Shown here one piece after another: positions 9,436-18,112 of a DNA stretch of 52,396 bases. The notes under the pieces are model-generated. The model was not told the origin of the DNA. It searched no databases and worked only from the letters and a program-made list of their open reading frames with translations. Location of the stretch: positions 1 to 52,396 of the forward strand of contig PMSN01000016.1 of assembly GCA_003167555.1 (NCBI GenBank), written 5' to 3'. The position numbers and the translations under genes are program-made. The stretch's first letter is position 1, and every line of letters begins with the position of its first letter. Source of the stretch: Spartobacteria bacterium (GTDB lineage Bacteria > Verrucomicrobiota > Verrucomicrobiia > Chthoniobacterales > UBA10450).

Positions 9436-9912
9436 GTGACCTTCTGGATCTTGATTCGACGCTGGACAAAAGTCTGGGCGGTGAGCGGCGCGGTCGGAAC
9501 CGTGCTCCTGCTTTGGTCATGCAGCCCCGGCGGAACCACCCTCGTGGAGACTGAAGTGGCCGGAAGTTCGGAGCTTCTTCCCGGCGAAAAAACTGACGTC
9601 GGGAAAATTGAATTCGTGGTCGAGCATCCGGGCGTGAAACACAAGCTCCAGGTCTGGCCGAAAGAAGCGGACGACGCCGCTGTCGCGCAGAGAAATTTTG
9701 GGGTCGTCAGTTTCGTCCTGACAGTGACCGACGCAGCGGGCAAACAAATCCATTTCGAAAATGTCGTCGCCCAAAACGGGAAAGTGGCCGAGAGCTTTTT
9801 CACGCCAGCGCAAGCCGGGCCGCACACGCTCGAGGTGTCGACGACGACCCGCAGCATTCCGAAAATCCACGTCCTTGTTTCCGATCCGAAAAGAAGGACG
9901 GGAAAAGGATGA
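9436..9912 (+). CDS. small predicted lipoprotein / secreted protein of unknown function
   Basis: A 158-residue protein with a basic N-terminus, a hydrophobic segment and the sequence TVLLLWSCSPGG, a plausible but non-ideal lipobox (Cys near residue 29). The rest is predicted beta-rich and acidic, with VEHPGVKHKLQVWP and FFTPAQAGPHTLEVS, like small periplasmic immunoglobulin-fold modules. It starts at GTG 9436; no ATG is available near the hydrophobic segment. It precedes the addB-like gene by 72 bp in the same direction. I do not recognise the family. Confidence 0.55.
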   Translation: MTFWILIRRWTKVWAVSGAVGTVLLLWSCSPGGTTLVETEVAGSSELLPGEKTDVGKIEFVVEHPGVKHKLQVWPKEADDAAVAQRNFGVVSFVLTVTDAAGKQIHFENVVAQNGKVAESFFTPAQAGPHTLEVSTTTRSIPKIHVLVSDPKRRTGKG

Positions 9913-9984
9913 AAGGTTACTAGCGCTCGGGTTTTCTTCTGCTGCAGGACAGCGTTTGTCCGTCCGGTCTGCTAAAGTGGATGC

Positions 9985-12900
9985 GTGAAACGGAAGACAG
10001 CACTCCGAATTGCGCCGTCGCCGCGCGACGCATGGGATGGCGCGATCCGGAGCTGGTTTGAGGAGACGCTCCCTGTCTCGTGGAAACAAACTCTGCCGTC
10101 ACTGGTCGTGGTGCCGACGCGAAGCCACGCGCATGCGCTCAAAGCGCGCCTGCTCCAGGACGCTCAATCGCATCTCGGCATTCAGTTCGCTACTCCGGCC
10201 GGGCTGCGAGATTTGCTCACCGGCGCGAGCGATCGGAGGCTGCCCTTGCGCGAACACCTTCGATTGCTGCTCGCAATCGCCGCGGAAGAAACGCTGCGCA
10301 AATCGGCGGAGCAGGAATCAAACGCGGACAATCTCGCGGCGAAAGCGGTCGTGCGCGCGCCGGATCACCTTCTGCGCACGCTCGATCGGCTGGAGATGGC
10401 GGGCTGGAATTTCGACGCGCTCCAACTGCCAGCGTTTCAGCCAATCGTGCGGCGATTTCGAGAACAACTGCGTGCCTGCAATTTCTCTCTCGTCGCGCAA
10501 TTTGACCGCGAGGCGATGGCGCAGTCCGCATCGCGGCCGCCAGTCTTCGCAAACCTCCTGCTCACCGGTTTCGACGCAGCCCATTGGTCGCACTGGTTCC
10601 TTCTTCGAGCGGCGGCCGCGGCCGCGGAGAATGCAACGGTCGTGCTGGAATATCCGCGAGAAAATCTGAGCGGCATTGACGCGTGCTGGATCGGTTCGTG
10701 GGAAGAAGCTCTGGGCGAAGCGAAGCCGATTTGGCCGAAGGCGAGCAAAACCAGCGACAGCTTTTTCAGTGAGGCCGAGATGCAAGGTGCCGCGGTTCGC
10801 CCGGCGAATTGCTCATTTGTCGTCGGCTCTGACGCATCGGAGCAAGCGGACGCCGTCGCGCTGATGTGTCTGCGATTCCTAGCGGAGGAAAAATGCACGC
10901 GCGTCGGCGTGATCTTTGGGGGCGCGGGATCGCTGCCTCGTTTGGTCGCCTGCGCACTCGCGAAACTTGCCGTTCCCCACAACGACGGCTTCGGACACCC
11001 GGTCCCAGGTTTATTCGAATCGGCGGAATGGCGCGCGTGGTTGCAGCTTCAGCGCGGACCGCGGATCAACTCGCTCGTTCGCTTTCTGAGGGCGCTGCGG
11101 ACTCGGGAAAAATTATTTCCCGAGCTGACGCTCCCGCGCTTTGAACACACGCTGCGCTCCGCCCACGCTCAGATTCTGGTCGACGACCTCGCCGTCTTGC
11201 AGCAGCTCTGCGTCGCCGATCCCGGACAAAAAATGCAGGAAGTCGCGAGCGTGTTGCAATTGATTCAATTCCTTCCCGCGCGCGGAAGTTTTTCGGAATT
11301 CCTCGGTGCGACCGGAAAAGCGTTCACGTGTCTGAAGTGGACGCGACACTGGATGGAAGTCGTAAATCACAGTGGCGACTGGGCGGACAAGGTGACCGCC
11401 AATTTTTCGCGAACGTTGTTCTTGCGCTGGCTGGAAGAAATCGCTTCGACGTTCAGCGCGGGCCGCGACGCGGTCGGCGATCATCCTTACGCCCGCGTGC
11501 AACTGCTGACCGTCGCGCAGGCGCAGGGGCAGGAATGGTCGCATCTCATTTTCGCGGGCTGGAACGAAGGAAGCTGGCCGCCGCCGGAAAAAGGTGAGTT
11601 CGCGCGCGAAGAAGAGATCCAGAATTTCAATCGCGGCATCCAGCAGCTCAACCGTCGCGCGGCAAAACAGGGCAGCCAGGGCGAAGGACACACTAGCGTA
11701 CGGGAAAACCATTCGCTTTATCTCGGGCCGTCGGAGCAGCGGCAGATCGCGCTCCGGCAATTTCACACGCTGGTCGAATCAGCCTCTGAGGGCATCGCGA
11801 TCGGCGCGAGTCTCGTGCAGGAATCCGCGCCCGACCGCCTCTGGAATCCGAGCGAACTTTTTTCGCACCTCTATCAGGAAACGCATCGGCAGCCTTTGAC
11901 GCAGGCGACGATGAAAGAATTGCAGCGCACGACGGCCGCGTGGCTGCAATCGGCTAGCCCACAAACGAAACGAAAAGCAGCGCCGCCCGCCGACGTGAGC
12001 CAGACGCGTCTCGCCTACGACGCCCGGCGTGATCCCGCCGCGGCTTCCGGCGTGTACGACTTTGCGCTTCATTCGCCGGCGGAGCGGATCGCGACTTTGA
12101 GCGTGAGCGAGTTCGAAGCGCTGCTGAAATCGCCCGCGCTTGTCTGGTTGAAAAAATATTTGGGCGTGGAAGGCACGGAGGATGAAACCAATCCCTGGAG
12201 CGCGGCGACCGGGCAGTGGGTCCACCGCTGGCTGGCGAATGTCGCCGGCGCCGACACAGAAAAGAAATTCGCGCGGCTTCCGGGCGCCGCCGAAATCGAC
12301 CAACGCATCCGGACCGCGGCCGAAGAAAAATACGCGGAGATCAAACGACTCTGCCAATCCGCCGGGAAATCGGTGCCAGATTGGTGGAACTCTGGCTGGC
12401 AAAATGCGTTCTGCCTCGCGCGCGTCCTCGGGGCGAAACTCGCGACGATCGAAGGCTGGCCCTGGATGGCGGCGGAGTGGACGATCGATGGCGAGGAACC
12501 AGTGCGCGTCGCAGGAGATGCGTCGCTAATGTTTCGCGGCCGGATCGATCTTCTCCTCGCCCGGCAGGAAGTCAGCACTCTCGAAGCCGAAGAGCTTTGG
12601 ATTCTTGATTACAAGACCGGCGTGAACAAGAAAGCCCTCGTTCCCGCACGCGAGGATACGGAAAAGAGGAAATCGCAGCTTCACAAAAAAATTCTGGACG
12701 GCTCCGCGTTGCAACTCGCTCTCTATGGGCTCGCGGCACGGCAACTTGGAGCGCGCCGCGTGTTCCTCAGTTTGTTGTCGCCGGCGGTGAAACCGGTTGC
12801 GCCACAACTTTCCGTCGAACAGATGGACGCCGAGGCAGATATCTTTCGAGAGCTGGCGCGCATGCAGCAAACGGGAGTCTTCGGCCTGTATGGGATGCTG

Positions 12901-13029
12901 CGCTCCCCGTGGGCGTTCGCGCGGCAATATCCGCTCGCTACTCTCGCGGTTGAACAGGAAATTCTTGAGCAACGCTGGGAGCTGACTCACCCCGCCCTCG
13001 CCAAAGAAGAGGACGATTTCTACTGGTGA
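9985..13029 (+). CDS. addB: AddB-like subunit of a helicase-nuclease
   Basis: A 1014-residue protein with the architecture of AddB/RexB: a helicase-like core without a visible P-loop (the equivalent region reads LPSLVVVPTRSHAHALK), the segment VAQAQGQEWSHLIFAGWNEG typical of the family, and a C-terminal PD-(D/E)XK nuclease with FRGRIDLLL near residue 850 and WILDYKTG near 871. The partner would be the AddA-like protein 0.5 kb downstream; together they would process double-strand ends for recombination. The cysteines that hold the iron-sulfur cluster in Bacillus AddB are not evident. Start is GTG 9985, the first start in the conserved frame. The pair is unusual in being separated by repeat DNA. 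Confidence 0.8.
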   Translation: MKRKTALRIAPSPRDAWDGAIRSWFEETLPVSWKQTLPSLVVVPTRSHAHALKARLLQDAQSHLGIQFATPAGLRDLLTGASDRRLPLREHLRLLLAIAAEETLRKSAEQESNADNLAAKAVVRAPDHLLRTLDRLEMAGWNFDALQLPAFQPIVRRFREQLRACNFSLVAQFDREAMAQSASRPPVFANLLLTGFDAAHWSHWFLLRAAAAAAENATVVLEYPRENLSGIDACWIGSWEEALGEAKPIWPKASKTSDSFFSEAEMQGAAVRPANCSFVVGSDASEQADAVALMCLRFLAEEKCTRVGVIFGGAGSLPRLVACALAKLAVPHNDGFGHPVPGLFESAEWRAWLQLQRGPRINSLVRFLRALRTREKLFPELTLPRFEHTLRSAHAQILVDDLAVLQQLCVADPGQKMQEVASVLQLIQFLPARGSFSEFLGATGKAFTCLKWTRHWMEVVNHSGDWADKVTANFSRTLFLRWLEEIASTFSAGRDAVGDHPYARVQLLTVAQAQGQEWSHLIFAGWNEGSWPPPEKGEFAREEEIQNFNRGIQQLNRRAAKQGSQGEGHTSVRENHSLYLGPSEQRQIALRQFHTLVESASEGIAIGASLVQESAPDRLWNPSELFSHLYQETHRQPLTQATMKELQRTTAAWLQSASPQTKRKAAPPADVSQTRLAYDARRDPAAASGVYDFALHSPAERIATLSVSEFEALLKSPALVWLKKYLGVEGTEDETNPWSAATGQWVHRWLANVAGADTEKKFARLPGAAEIDQRIRTAAEEKYAEIKRLCQSAGKSVPDWWNSGWQNAFCLARVLGAKLATIEGWPWMAAEWTIDGEEPVRVAGDASLMFRGRIDLLLARQEVSTLEAEELWILDYKTGVNKKALVPAREDTEKRKSQLHKKILDGSALQLALYGLAARQLGARRVFLSLLSPAVKPVAPQLSVEQMDAEADIFRELARMQQTGVFGLYGMLRSPWAFARQYPLATLAVEQEILEQRWELTHPALAKEEDDFYW

Positions 13030-13101
13030 AAACGCTCATCCTTTTTTTTCAGGACCAACGGTTCGATGTTTTCGCGAATAACGCGGGAGGCGCAGTCTCC
13101 C

Positions 13102-13327
13102 CGCACAGCGCCGAAGGCGCGCAGGATTACAGCCCGGAGCGGAGCGCAGCGGAGCTCCGGGATATCGCACCCTCCGTGTCAAACCCCTTTCAAGGGGTGA
13201 CGGAAACCGTGCCGCGCACAGCGCTGGAGGCGCGCAGGATTACAGCCCGGAGCGAAGCGCAGCGAAGCTCCGGGATTTCATTCCCTCTCCATCGAACCCC
13301 TTCAAGGGGTGACGGAATTTGTGTCCC
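13102..13327. repeat. tandem repeat family D (two units of about 113 bp)
   Basis: The addB-addA gap (13030-13540, 511 bp) contains no convincing gene. It holds two direct copies of a unit starting CGCACAGCGC (13102 and 13215). Each unit contains GGCGCGCAGGATTACAGC, a GC-rich palindrome beginning CCCGGAGCG and ending GCTCCGGG, and a second small hairpin (AACCCCTTTCAAGGGGT). A degenerate third palindrome (CCCGGAGTT ... CACTCCGGG) lies at about 13401-13430, and a CCCTACGGGCG block follows. An open frame that crosses the gap is only repeat DNA read through. Confidence 0.75.
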
Positions 13328-13540
13328 GCCAACTCCCACGGTGCCAACGTCGCCGATCGTTCCACCGCCCCTTTTCAGGGGCTTGGTCGCTGTAGATATT
13401 CAACCCGGAGTTCCGCTACGCTTCACTCCGGGCTCTAGTTCCGCCGCCCCCTACGGGCGCTTTATTCAGTCACCGAAGAATCAAGACGACGTTCGAAATG
13501 TCGGACGGCGCAGGCGCCTCTCTTCGATAGCTGCAAAAAA

Positions 13541-16500
13541 ATGAATAAGGAGCCAAAAGAACCGGGCGATCAATCCGAGCGGCGTCGATTCGCGGAAGAA
13601 CTCGACCGCAATTTTTCCGTCGTGGCTTCCGCGGGCTCGGGGAAGACGCGCGCGATCACCGATCGCGTTTTGCAGATCGCACGCGCTCCAAACGCGCGCG
13701 AAATCCTGCCGCAGCTCGTCGTCGTCACTTTCACGAATCGCGCGGCGGACGAGATGCAGCAACGCACCCGGCAGCAAATCCTCGAGGACAAACTTCCCGC
13801 GGAAATTGTGAGCGCGTTCAACCGCGCGTTCTTCGGAACGATCCACGCCTTCTGCATGAAGCTGCTCACGAACTACGGACATTATCTTGGCCTGCCCGCG
13901 CCGCTCGAGTTGATCACGGACGACGAAGATCTCTGGCAGGAATTCGTGCAGCAACAGACGCGGCTCGGCGCGGCGTTGAGCAAGGAAAACCGCGCGGCCC
14001 TCTTCCGGCTCGCGCAAGCGCGCGACATCATGGAGCTGGGCCGGCGCGCCGGCTCCGCGCTCTTGCGGCCCGGCGAAATCGGGCCGTGTCCGAAACTCGA
14101 TTTCAGCGCGGTCCACGCGGTGGCCGCGAAAGGAAGCGGACAGGCCAACATCATCAACTCGAAAGCCGAACTCGCGGATTGGGAGGAGAGATACAATGCC
14201 GATTGGGAATTTCTGCGCTGGCCGATTTGTTCGACGAACGCGAAGGAATTTTCCGGGCGCTGGCGGGGAGCGTTCACGCCGCTGCGACGATGGGTCGCCG
14301 ATGCCGCGCTCTGCGTGGCCGCGGAAGTGCAACGCGACTACCGCGATTTCCGGCTCGAACGCGGCGTTGTTACTTACGCCGATCAGATCGCGCTCGCGGA
14401 TGAATTGCTCCAGCATCCTTCCGCCGCGCGGCGCGTGCGCGAACAGAATTTCCGCGTCATTCTCGATGAAGCGCAGGATACCGATCCGGCCCAATTCTCG
14501 GTCCTGCTCGAAATCACGCGGCCGCCCGACGCGACTGGACGCTGGCTGGAGACGCGGACCGACCCGCCGAGATCCGGACGCTTCTGCATGGTCGGCGATT
14601 TCCAACAGTCGATTTATCGCGACCGGGCCGATCTCAAAAATTATCGGGCAATTCACGATTCGCTGGTCGAGAGCGGCTCCGCGACGGAGCTGACTTTCTC
14701 GGTCACGTTTCGGCTCGATCAAACGCAGGTCGATTTCATCAATCGCACGTTTCGCGAGATCCTGGACGACGCGGATGGGCAGGTTCGCTTCGTGGAAATG
14801 CAGCCGCGTCCGGAGGTTCTGCCCGGTCAGGTGATTCGCGTTTCGCTCGCGGGCGGATTGCTGCCGAAGGGCGGGAAACTCAAGGATTACCAGAAAGCGA
14901 ACATCGAAGCCGACGCGCTCGCGCGTTGGATCAAAGAGACGGGTTTGGAAAAATTGCGGGCGAATTCCTGGCGGGACGTCGCGATCTTGTGTCCGCGCAA
15001 AGTTTGGCTCCGCACGATGGCGACCGCGCTGCGCAAAATCGGAATGCCGGTGGCGATGCAATCGGAGAGCGCCTTCAAAGCGGACAGTCCCGCCCACGCG
15101 TGGTTGACGGCACTCTGCACGATCGTGGCCGACCCGCTCAACGCGTACGAAATCGCCGGCGTGCTGCGGGAAGTGTTCGGCATTTCAGATCACGACTTGG
15201 CGATGTTTGCCGAAGGCGAAGGCAGCCGTTTCCGAATCGACGAGCCGAGGACTGCGGTCGGAATCGTTTCGTCCCGTCTTCGCTCGCTGGCGGAAACGCG
15301 GGAAAACCTGGAGAGCAAATCGCTCTTCGAAGCGCTGACCATCCTGGTGAGTGAAACGCAATTGCGGGAACGGCTCGCGTCGCTTCCACCGGAGGAATTC
15401 GGTGATCTCCCGAGGGAATTGGATTCGCTCCTGGCCCTCGCCGCGGAAGCCGAAGCCCAGGGAGCCACCCTCGCGGATTTCGCGGAGAAGTTGCGCGCGG
15501 ATTTCGAGACGCCGCGCGATGTGCGCCTTTCCTCCGAAGATGGGATTCAATTGATCACTTCGCAAAAGGCGAAGGGCTCGGAGTGGCAGGCGGTGATCGT
15601 GCCATTTCTTGCCCGCGACATCCGATCACCGGTCCCGCGCTATCCATCGCTGATCAAGACGCCGGGCTCGGGCGAAATGCTGGTCGCGCTGAGCAAGGAA
15701 GATCCGTCGGACGAAGTGAAAAAAGCGCGGACGCTTTCGGAGCAACAAGAGATGCAACGGCTGCTTTACGTCGCGACCACGCGAGCCCGCCACACGCTCG
15801 TGCTCGCGCTCGATCGCGAACTTTTTCTAGATGTAAAAGGAACGCTTTCGAGCCGAGCGCAACTGACGCTTCTCCACGGCGACGAGAATTCAGAGCAGTT
15901 CGAAGCGTTATCGGCAAAACCCGAAGCGTGCGCGCTGACTTCCGCAGCGGCCTTGGAGTTGAAAGGGGAAACCGATCGGCCGCCGATATCGCCGCCGAGC
16001 ATCGATCGAAAGCAAGTGCAGACGGCGGGACGGCGCGCGGCTGACTTCGTGCACAAATTCAATCCGAGCGGTTACGATGCGGAAGGCTCCGCGACCGAGT
16101 TAAGTGAAAATGCGCCCTCGATGATCATCGGTCGCTCGACTCCGGATACGCCGGCGACGTTGTATGGCAGTTGGTGGCACTCGCTCTTGCAAGAGATGCC
16201 CTGGCAATCCGGAATCGAGGCGGCGGATGCGATTTTGGGGCAACACCTGACGAGTTCGCCTGACAAACGGCGCGCGACCGCCGAATGGAAACTCGTCCGG
16301 GAAAGTTTGCGCGGCGACTCGATCTTGAGCCGGTTCCTCTCAGGCAACGCCGCGCGCGCTCACACTGAGTTCCCGTTCGTCTGGAGCATCGATCATCACG
16401 CCTGCGTTGAAGGCGTGATCGACCTGCTCGTGGTCGACACCGCCGCAGGCAAATGTCTGCTCGTCGATTGGAAGACAAACCGGATCGCCGCAGGCGACGA

Positions 16501-16729
16501 AGAGAAGTTACGGCAGCGTTATCGGCCGCAGATCGCCGCGTATTGGAAAGCGGTGCGCGAGATCACGAAGCTGGAAGTCGAAGCCGGCATCTTCGCGACG
16601 GCCACGGGCCAGTTCATGTCGTATGAGACGGATGAACTGGAAACTGAATGGACGCGCCTGCGCGCGTTGCCGGCAGAGCAGCTCTCTTCTGTAGCCGCGT
16701 CCTTGTGGGACGCGCCGGATCGACGTTGA
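13541..16729 (+). CDS. addA: AddA-like UvrD-family helicase with C-terminal nuclease
   Basis: A 1062-residue SF1A helicase-nuclease. Motif I is ASAGSGKT (residues 29-36), motif Ia VVTFTNRAADEM, motif II ILDEAQDTDP near 309, motif III GDFQQSIYRDR, motif IV-like TFRLDQTQVDFIN, motif V TSQKAKGSEWQAV and motif VI YVATTRARHTLVLA. The C-terminal nuclease shows HACVEGVIDLL and LLVDWKTNR near residue 975. It should be the ATP-driven motor and one nuclease of an AddAB-like complex acting on double-strand breaks. ATG 13541 gives a short leader before motif I. The gene ends 12 bp before a family A palindrome. Confidence 0.88.
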   Translation: MNKEPKEPGDQSERRRFAEELDRNFSVVASAGSGKTRAITDRVLQIARAPNAREILPQLVVVTFTNRAADEMQQRTRQQILEDKLPAEIVSAFNRAFFGTIHAFCMKLLTNYGHYLGLPAPLELITDDEDLWQEFVQQQTRLGAALSKENRAALFRLAQARDIMELGRRAGSALLRPGEIGPCPKLDFSAVHAVAAKGSGQANIINSKAELADWEERYNADWEFLRWPICSTNAKEFSGRWRGAFTPLRRWVADAALCVAAEVQRDYRDFRLERGVVTYADQIALADELLQHPSAARRVREQNFRVILDEAQDTDPAQFSVLLEITRPPDATGRWLETRTDPPRSGRFCMVGDFQQSIYRDRADLKNYRAIHDSLVESGSATELTFSVTFRLDQTQVDFINRTFREILDDADGQVRFVEMQPRPEVLPGQVIRVSLAGGLLPKGGKLKDYQKANIEADALARWIKETGLEKLRANSWRDVAILCPRKVWLRTMATALRKIGMPVAMQSESAFKADSPAHAWLTALCTIVADPLNAYEIAGVLREVFGISDHDLAMFAEGEGSRFRIDEPRTAVGIVSSRLRSLAETRENLESKSLFEALTILVSETQLRERLASLPPEEFGDLPRELDSLLALAAEAEAQGATLADFAEKLRADFETPRDVRLSSEDGIQLITSQKAKGSEWQAVIVPFLARDIRSPVPRYPSLIKTPGSGEMLVALSKEDPSDEVKKARTLSEQQEMQRLLYVATTRARHTLVLALDRELFLDVKGTLSSRAQLTLLHGDENSEQFEALSAKPEACALTSAAALELKGETDRPPISPPSIDRKQVQTAGRRAADFVHKFNPSGYDAEGSATELSENAPSMIIGRSTPDTPATLYGSWWHSLLQEMPWQSGIEAADAILGQHLTSSPDKRRATAEWKLVRESLRGDSILSRFLSGNAARAHTEFPFVWSIDHHACVEGVIDLLVVDTAAGKCLLVDWKTNRIAAGDEEKLRQRYRPQIAAYWKAVREITKLEVEAGIFATATGQFMSYETDELETEWTRLRALPAEQLSSVAASLWDAPDRR

Positions 16730-16741
16730 CAACAAATCGCT

Positions 16742-16832
16742 GTCATCCCCGAGCGAAGTCGAGGGATCCCGTTGCACGTCGCGCGACTTTCGCCGGGGTC
16801 CCTCGACTCCGCTTCGCTCCGCTCGGGATGAC
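16742..16832. repeat. palindromic element family A, copy 2 (intergenic)
   Basis: A 91-bp palindrome filling most of the gap between the convergent addA and ino1 genes. It starts GTCATCCCCGAGCGAAG and ends CTCCGCTCGGGATGAC. It directly abuts the ino1 stop codon. Its place between convergent genes would suit a bidirectional terminator role, although copies inside ileS and dnaE2 argue against that as the main function. Confidence 0.85.
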
Positions 16833-17936
16833 TTAGCTCTCGCGCTCGCCGCTGATGAACTCTTCGACGTTGCGATAGGCTTCGTCGTCGGTCATCTGCA
16901 TCGGCGGATGCTTCGAAAAAAACGCGGACGCGGAATGCAGGACGCCGCCTTTGCCGCGATCAAGCGCAAGCTTGCAGCAACGGATCGCGTCGATCGCCAC
17001 CCCGGCGGAGTTCGGCGAATCTTCCACGGAGAGTTTTATGTCGAGCTCCATCGGCACGTCGCCGAAAAGTTTTCCCTCAACCCGAATGAAACAAATTTTG
17101 TTATCGTTCTGCCACGGAACGTAATCGCTCGGGCCGATGTGAATGTTGTCATCGGCCAGGCGCGTGCCGATGACCGATTGCACTGCCTCGGTCTTAGAAG
17201 TTTTCTTCGAAGCGAGGCGGCTCCGATTCAGCATGTTGAGAAAATCGGTGTTGCCGCCGGTGTTGAGCTGATAAGTGCGTTCGACCTTCACGCCACGCTT
17301 GCGGAAGAGATCGACGATGGTCCGGTGCAAAACCGTCGCACCCATCTGCGCTTTGATGTCGTCGCCCACGAGCGGCAGATTTTTGTCCTCGAAGCGCTTT
17401 ATCCAAACGGGGTCGCTCGCGATGAAGACCGGAATGTTATTGACGAAGCCGAGCCCGGCTTCGAGCGCACAGCCGGCGTAGAAGCGCGTGGCCTCCTCCG
17501 AGCCGACCGGCAGATAATTTGCCATGATCTCCGCGCCGGAATTGCGCAGCTCTTCGATGATCTGTTCGCGGGTCGATTCTTTTTCGAGCGGAAGAAAGGT
17601 CCGCTGCGCATCGTACTCCTGCATGTGCGCGGGATAGCCGTCAAAGACGCAACCCATCATGACGATGGCGCCCGTGGGCCTGATCTTGTCGCAGAAAATT
17701 TTCGTGCAGTTCGGGAGCGCGAAGATGGCCTCGGCGGCATCGAGCCCGACTTTCCGGCGATCGATGTCGAAGGCGGCGACGACTTCGATATCCTGCGGTT
17801 CGTAAGGGCCGATTCGTCTGTGCATCAACCCGACATCAGCACCGTTGCCGGAAGACCCTCGATAAAAGTTGATGCCCTGGAGCAGCGAACTGGCACAGTT
17901 CCCGACTCCCACGATGGCAATTCTGATTTTGTTCAT
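16833..17936 (-). CDS. ino1: myo-inositol-1-phosphate synthase
   Basis: A 367-residue NAD-dependent enzyme that makes L-myo-inositol-1-phosphate from glucose-6-phosphate. It has the N-terminal Rossmann motif IAIVGVGNCASSL, LPVGSEEATRFYAGCALEAG, NTGGNTDFLNM, SRLASKKTSKTEAV (active-site lysines) and NSAGVAIDAIRCCKLALDRG, all typical of the bacterial/archaeal family. ATG 17936 is chosen because upstream codons encode a low-quality leader and it begins the Rossmann strand. In this window it is the likely source of inositol-phosphate for the nucleotidyltransferase and CDP-alcohol phosphotransferase genes 17-20 kb away. That link is inference. Confidence 0.92.
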   Translation of the reverse strand: MNKIRIAIVGVGNCASSLLQGINFYRGSSGNGADVGLMHRRIGPYEPQDIEVVAAFDIDRRKVGLDAAEAIFALPNCTKIFCDKIRPTGAIVMMGCVFDGYPAHMQEYDAQRTFLPLEKESTREQIIEELRNSGAEIMANYLPVGSEEATRFYAGCALEAGLGFVNNIPVFIASDPVWIKRFEDKNLPLVGDDIKAQMGATVLHRTIVDLFRKRGVKVERTYQLNTGGNTDFLNMLNRSRLASKKTSKTEAVQSVIGTRLADDNIHIGPSDYVPWQNDNKICFIRVEGKLFGDVPMELDIKLSVEDSPNSAGVAIDAIRCCKLALDRGKGGVLHSASAFFSKHPPMQMTDDEAYRNVEEFISGERES

Positions 17937-18112
17937 TACAAGAAAACTCCAAACTAGCCGTTGCTGCTCGCACAATATTGCCATATTTGCGGAGCGCAAT
18001 CCCGGACGAGGCGCTCTAAAATTGTGGGATTGGCTGGCTCCCGGCCCGGCAAGAGGCCCAAGTGCCGAGGATTTTGATTGAAAAACCAAGCCCTGCCACT
18101 GAGATAGAGCCC

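Noticed and set aside
13026-13544. Open frame of 172 codons that overlaps the addB stop
   Set aside because: Apart from a few N-terminal residues, it is a translation of the tandem repeats and palindromes; the peptide is low-complexity and resembles no family.
16742-16832. Factor-independent terminator between addA and ino1
   Set aside because: The palindrome could act this way, but it lacks a T-run and belongs to a repeat family also found inside genes, so it is listed as a repeat.
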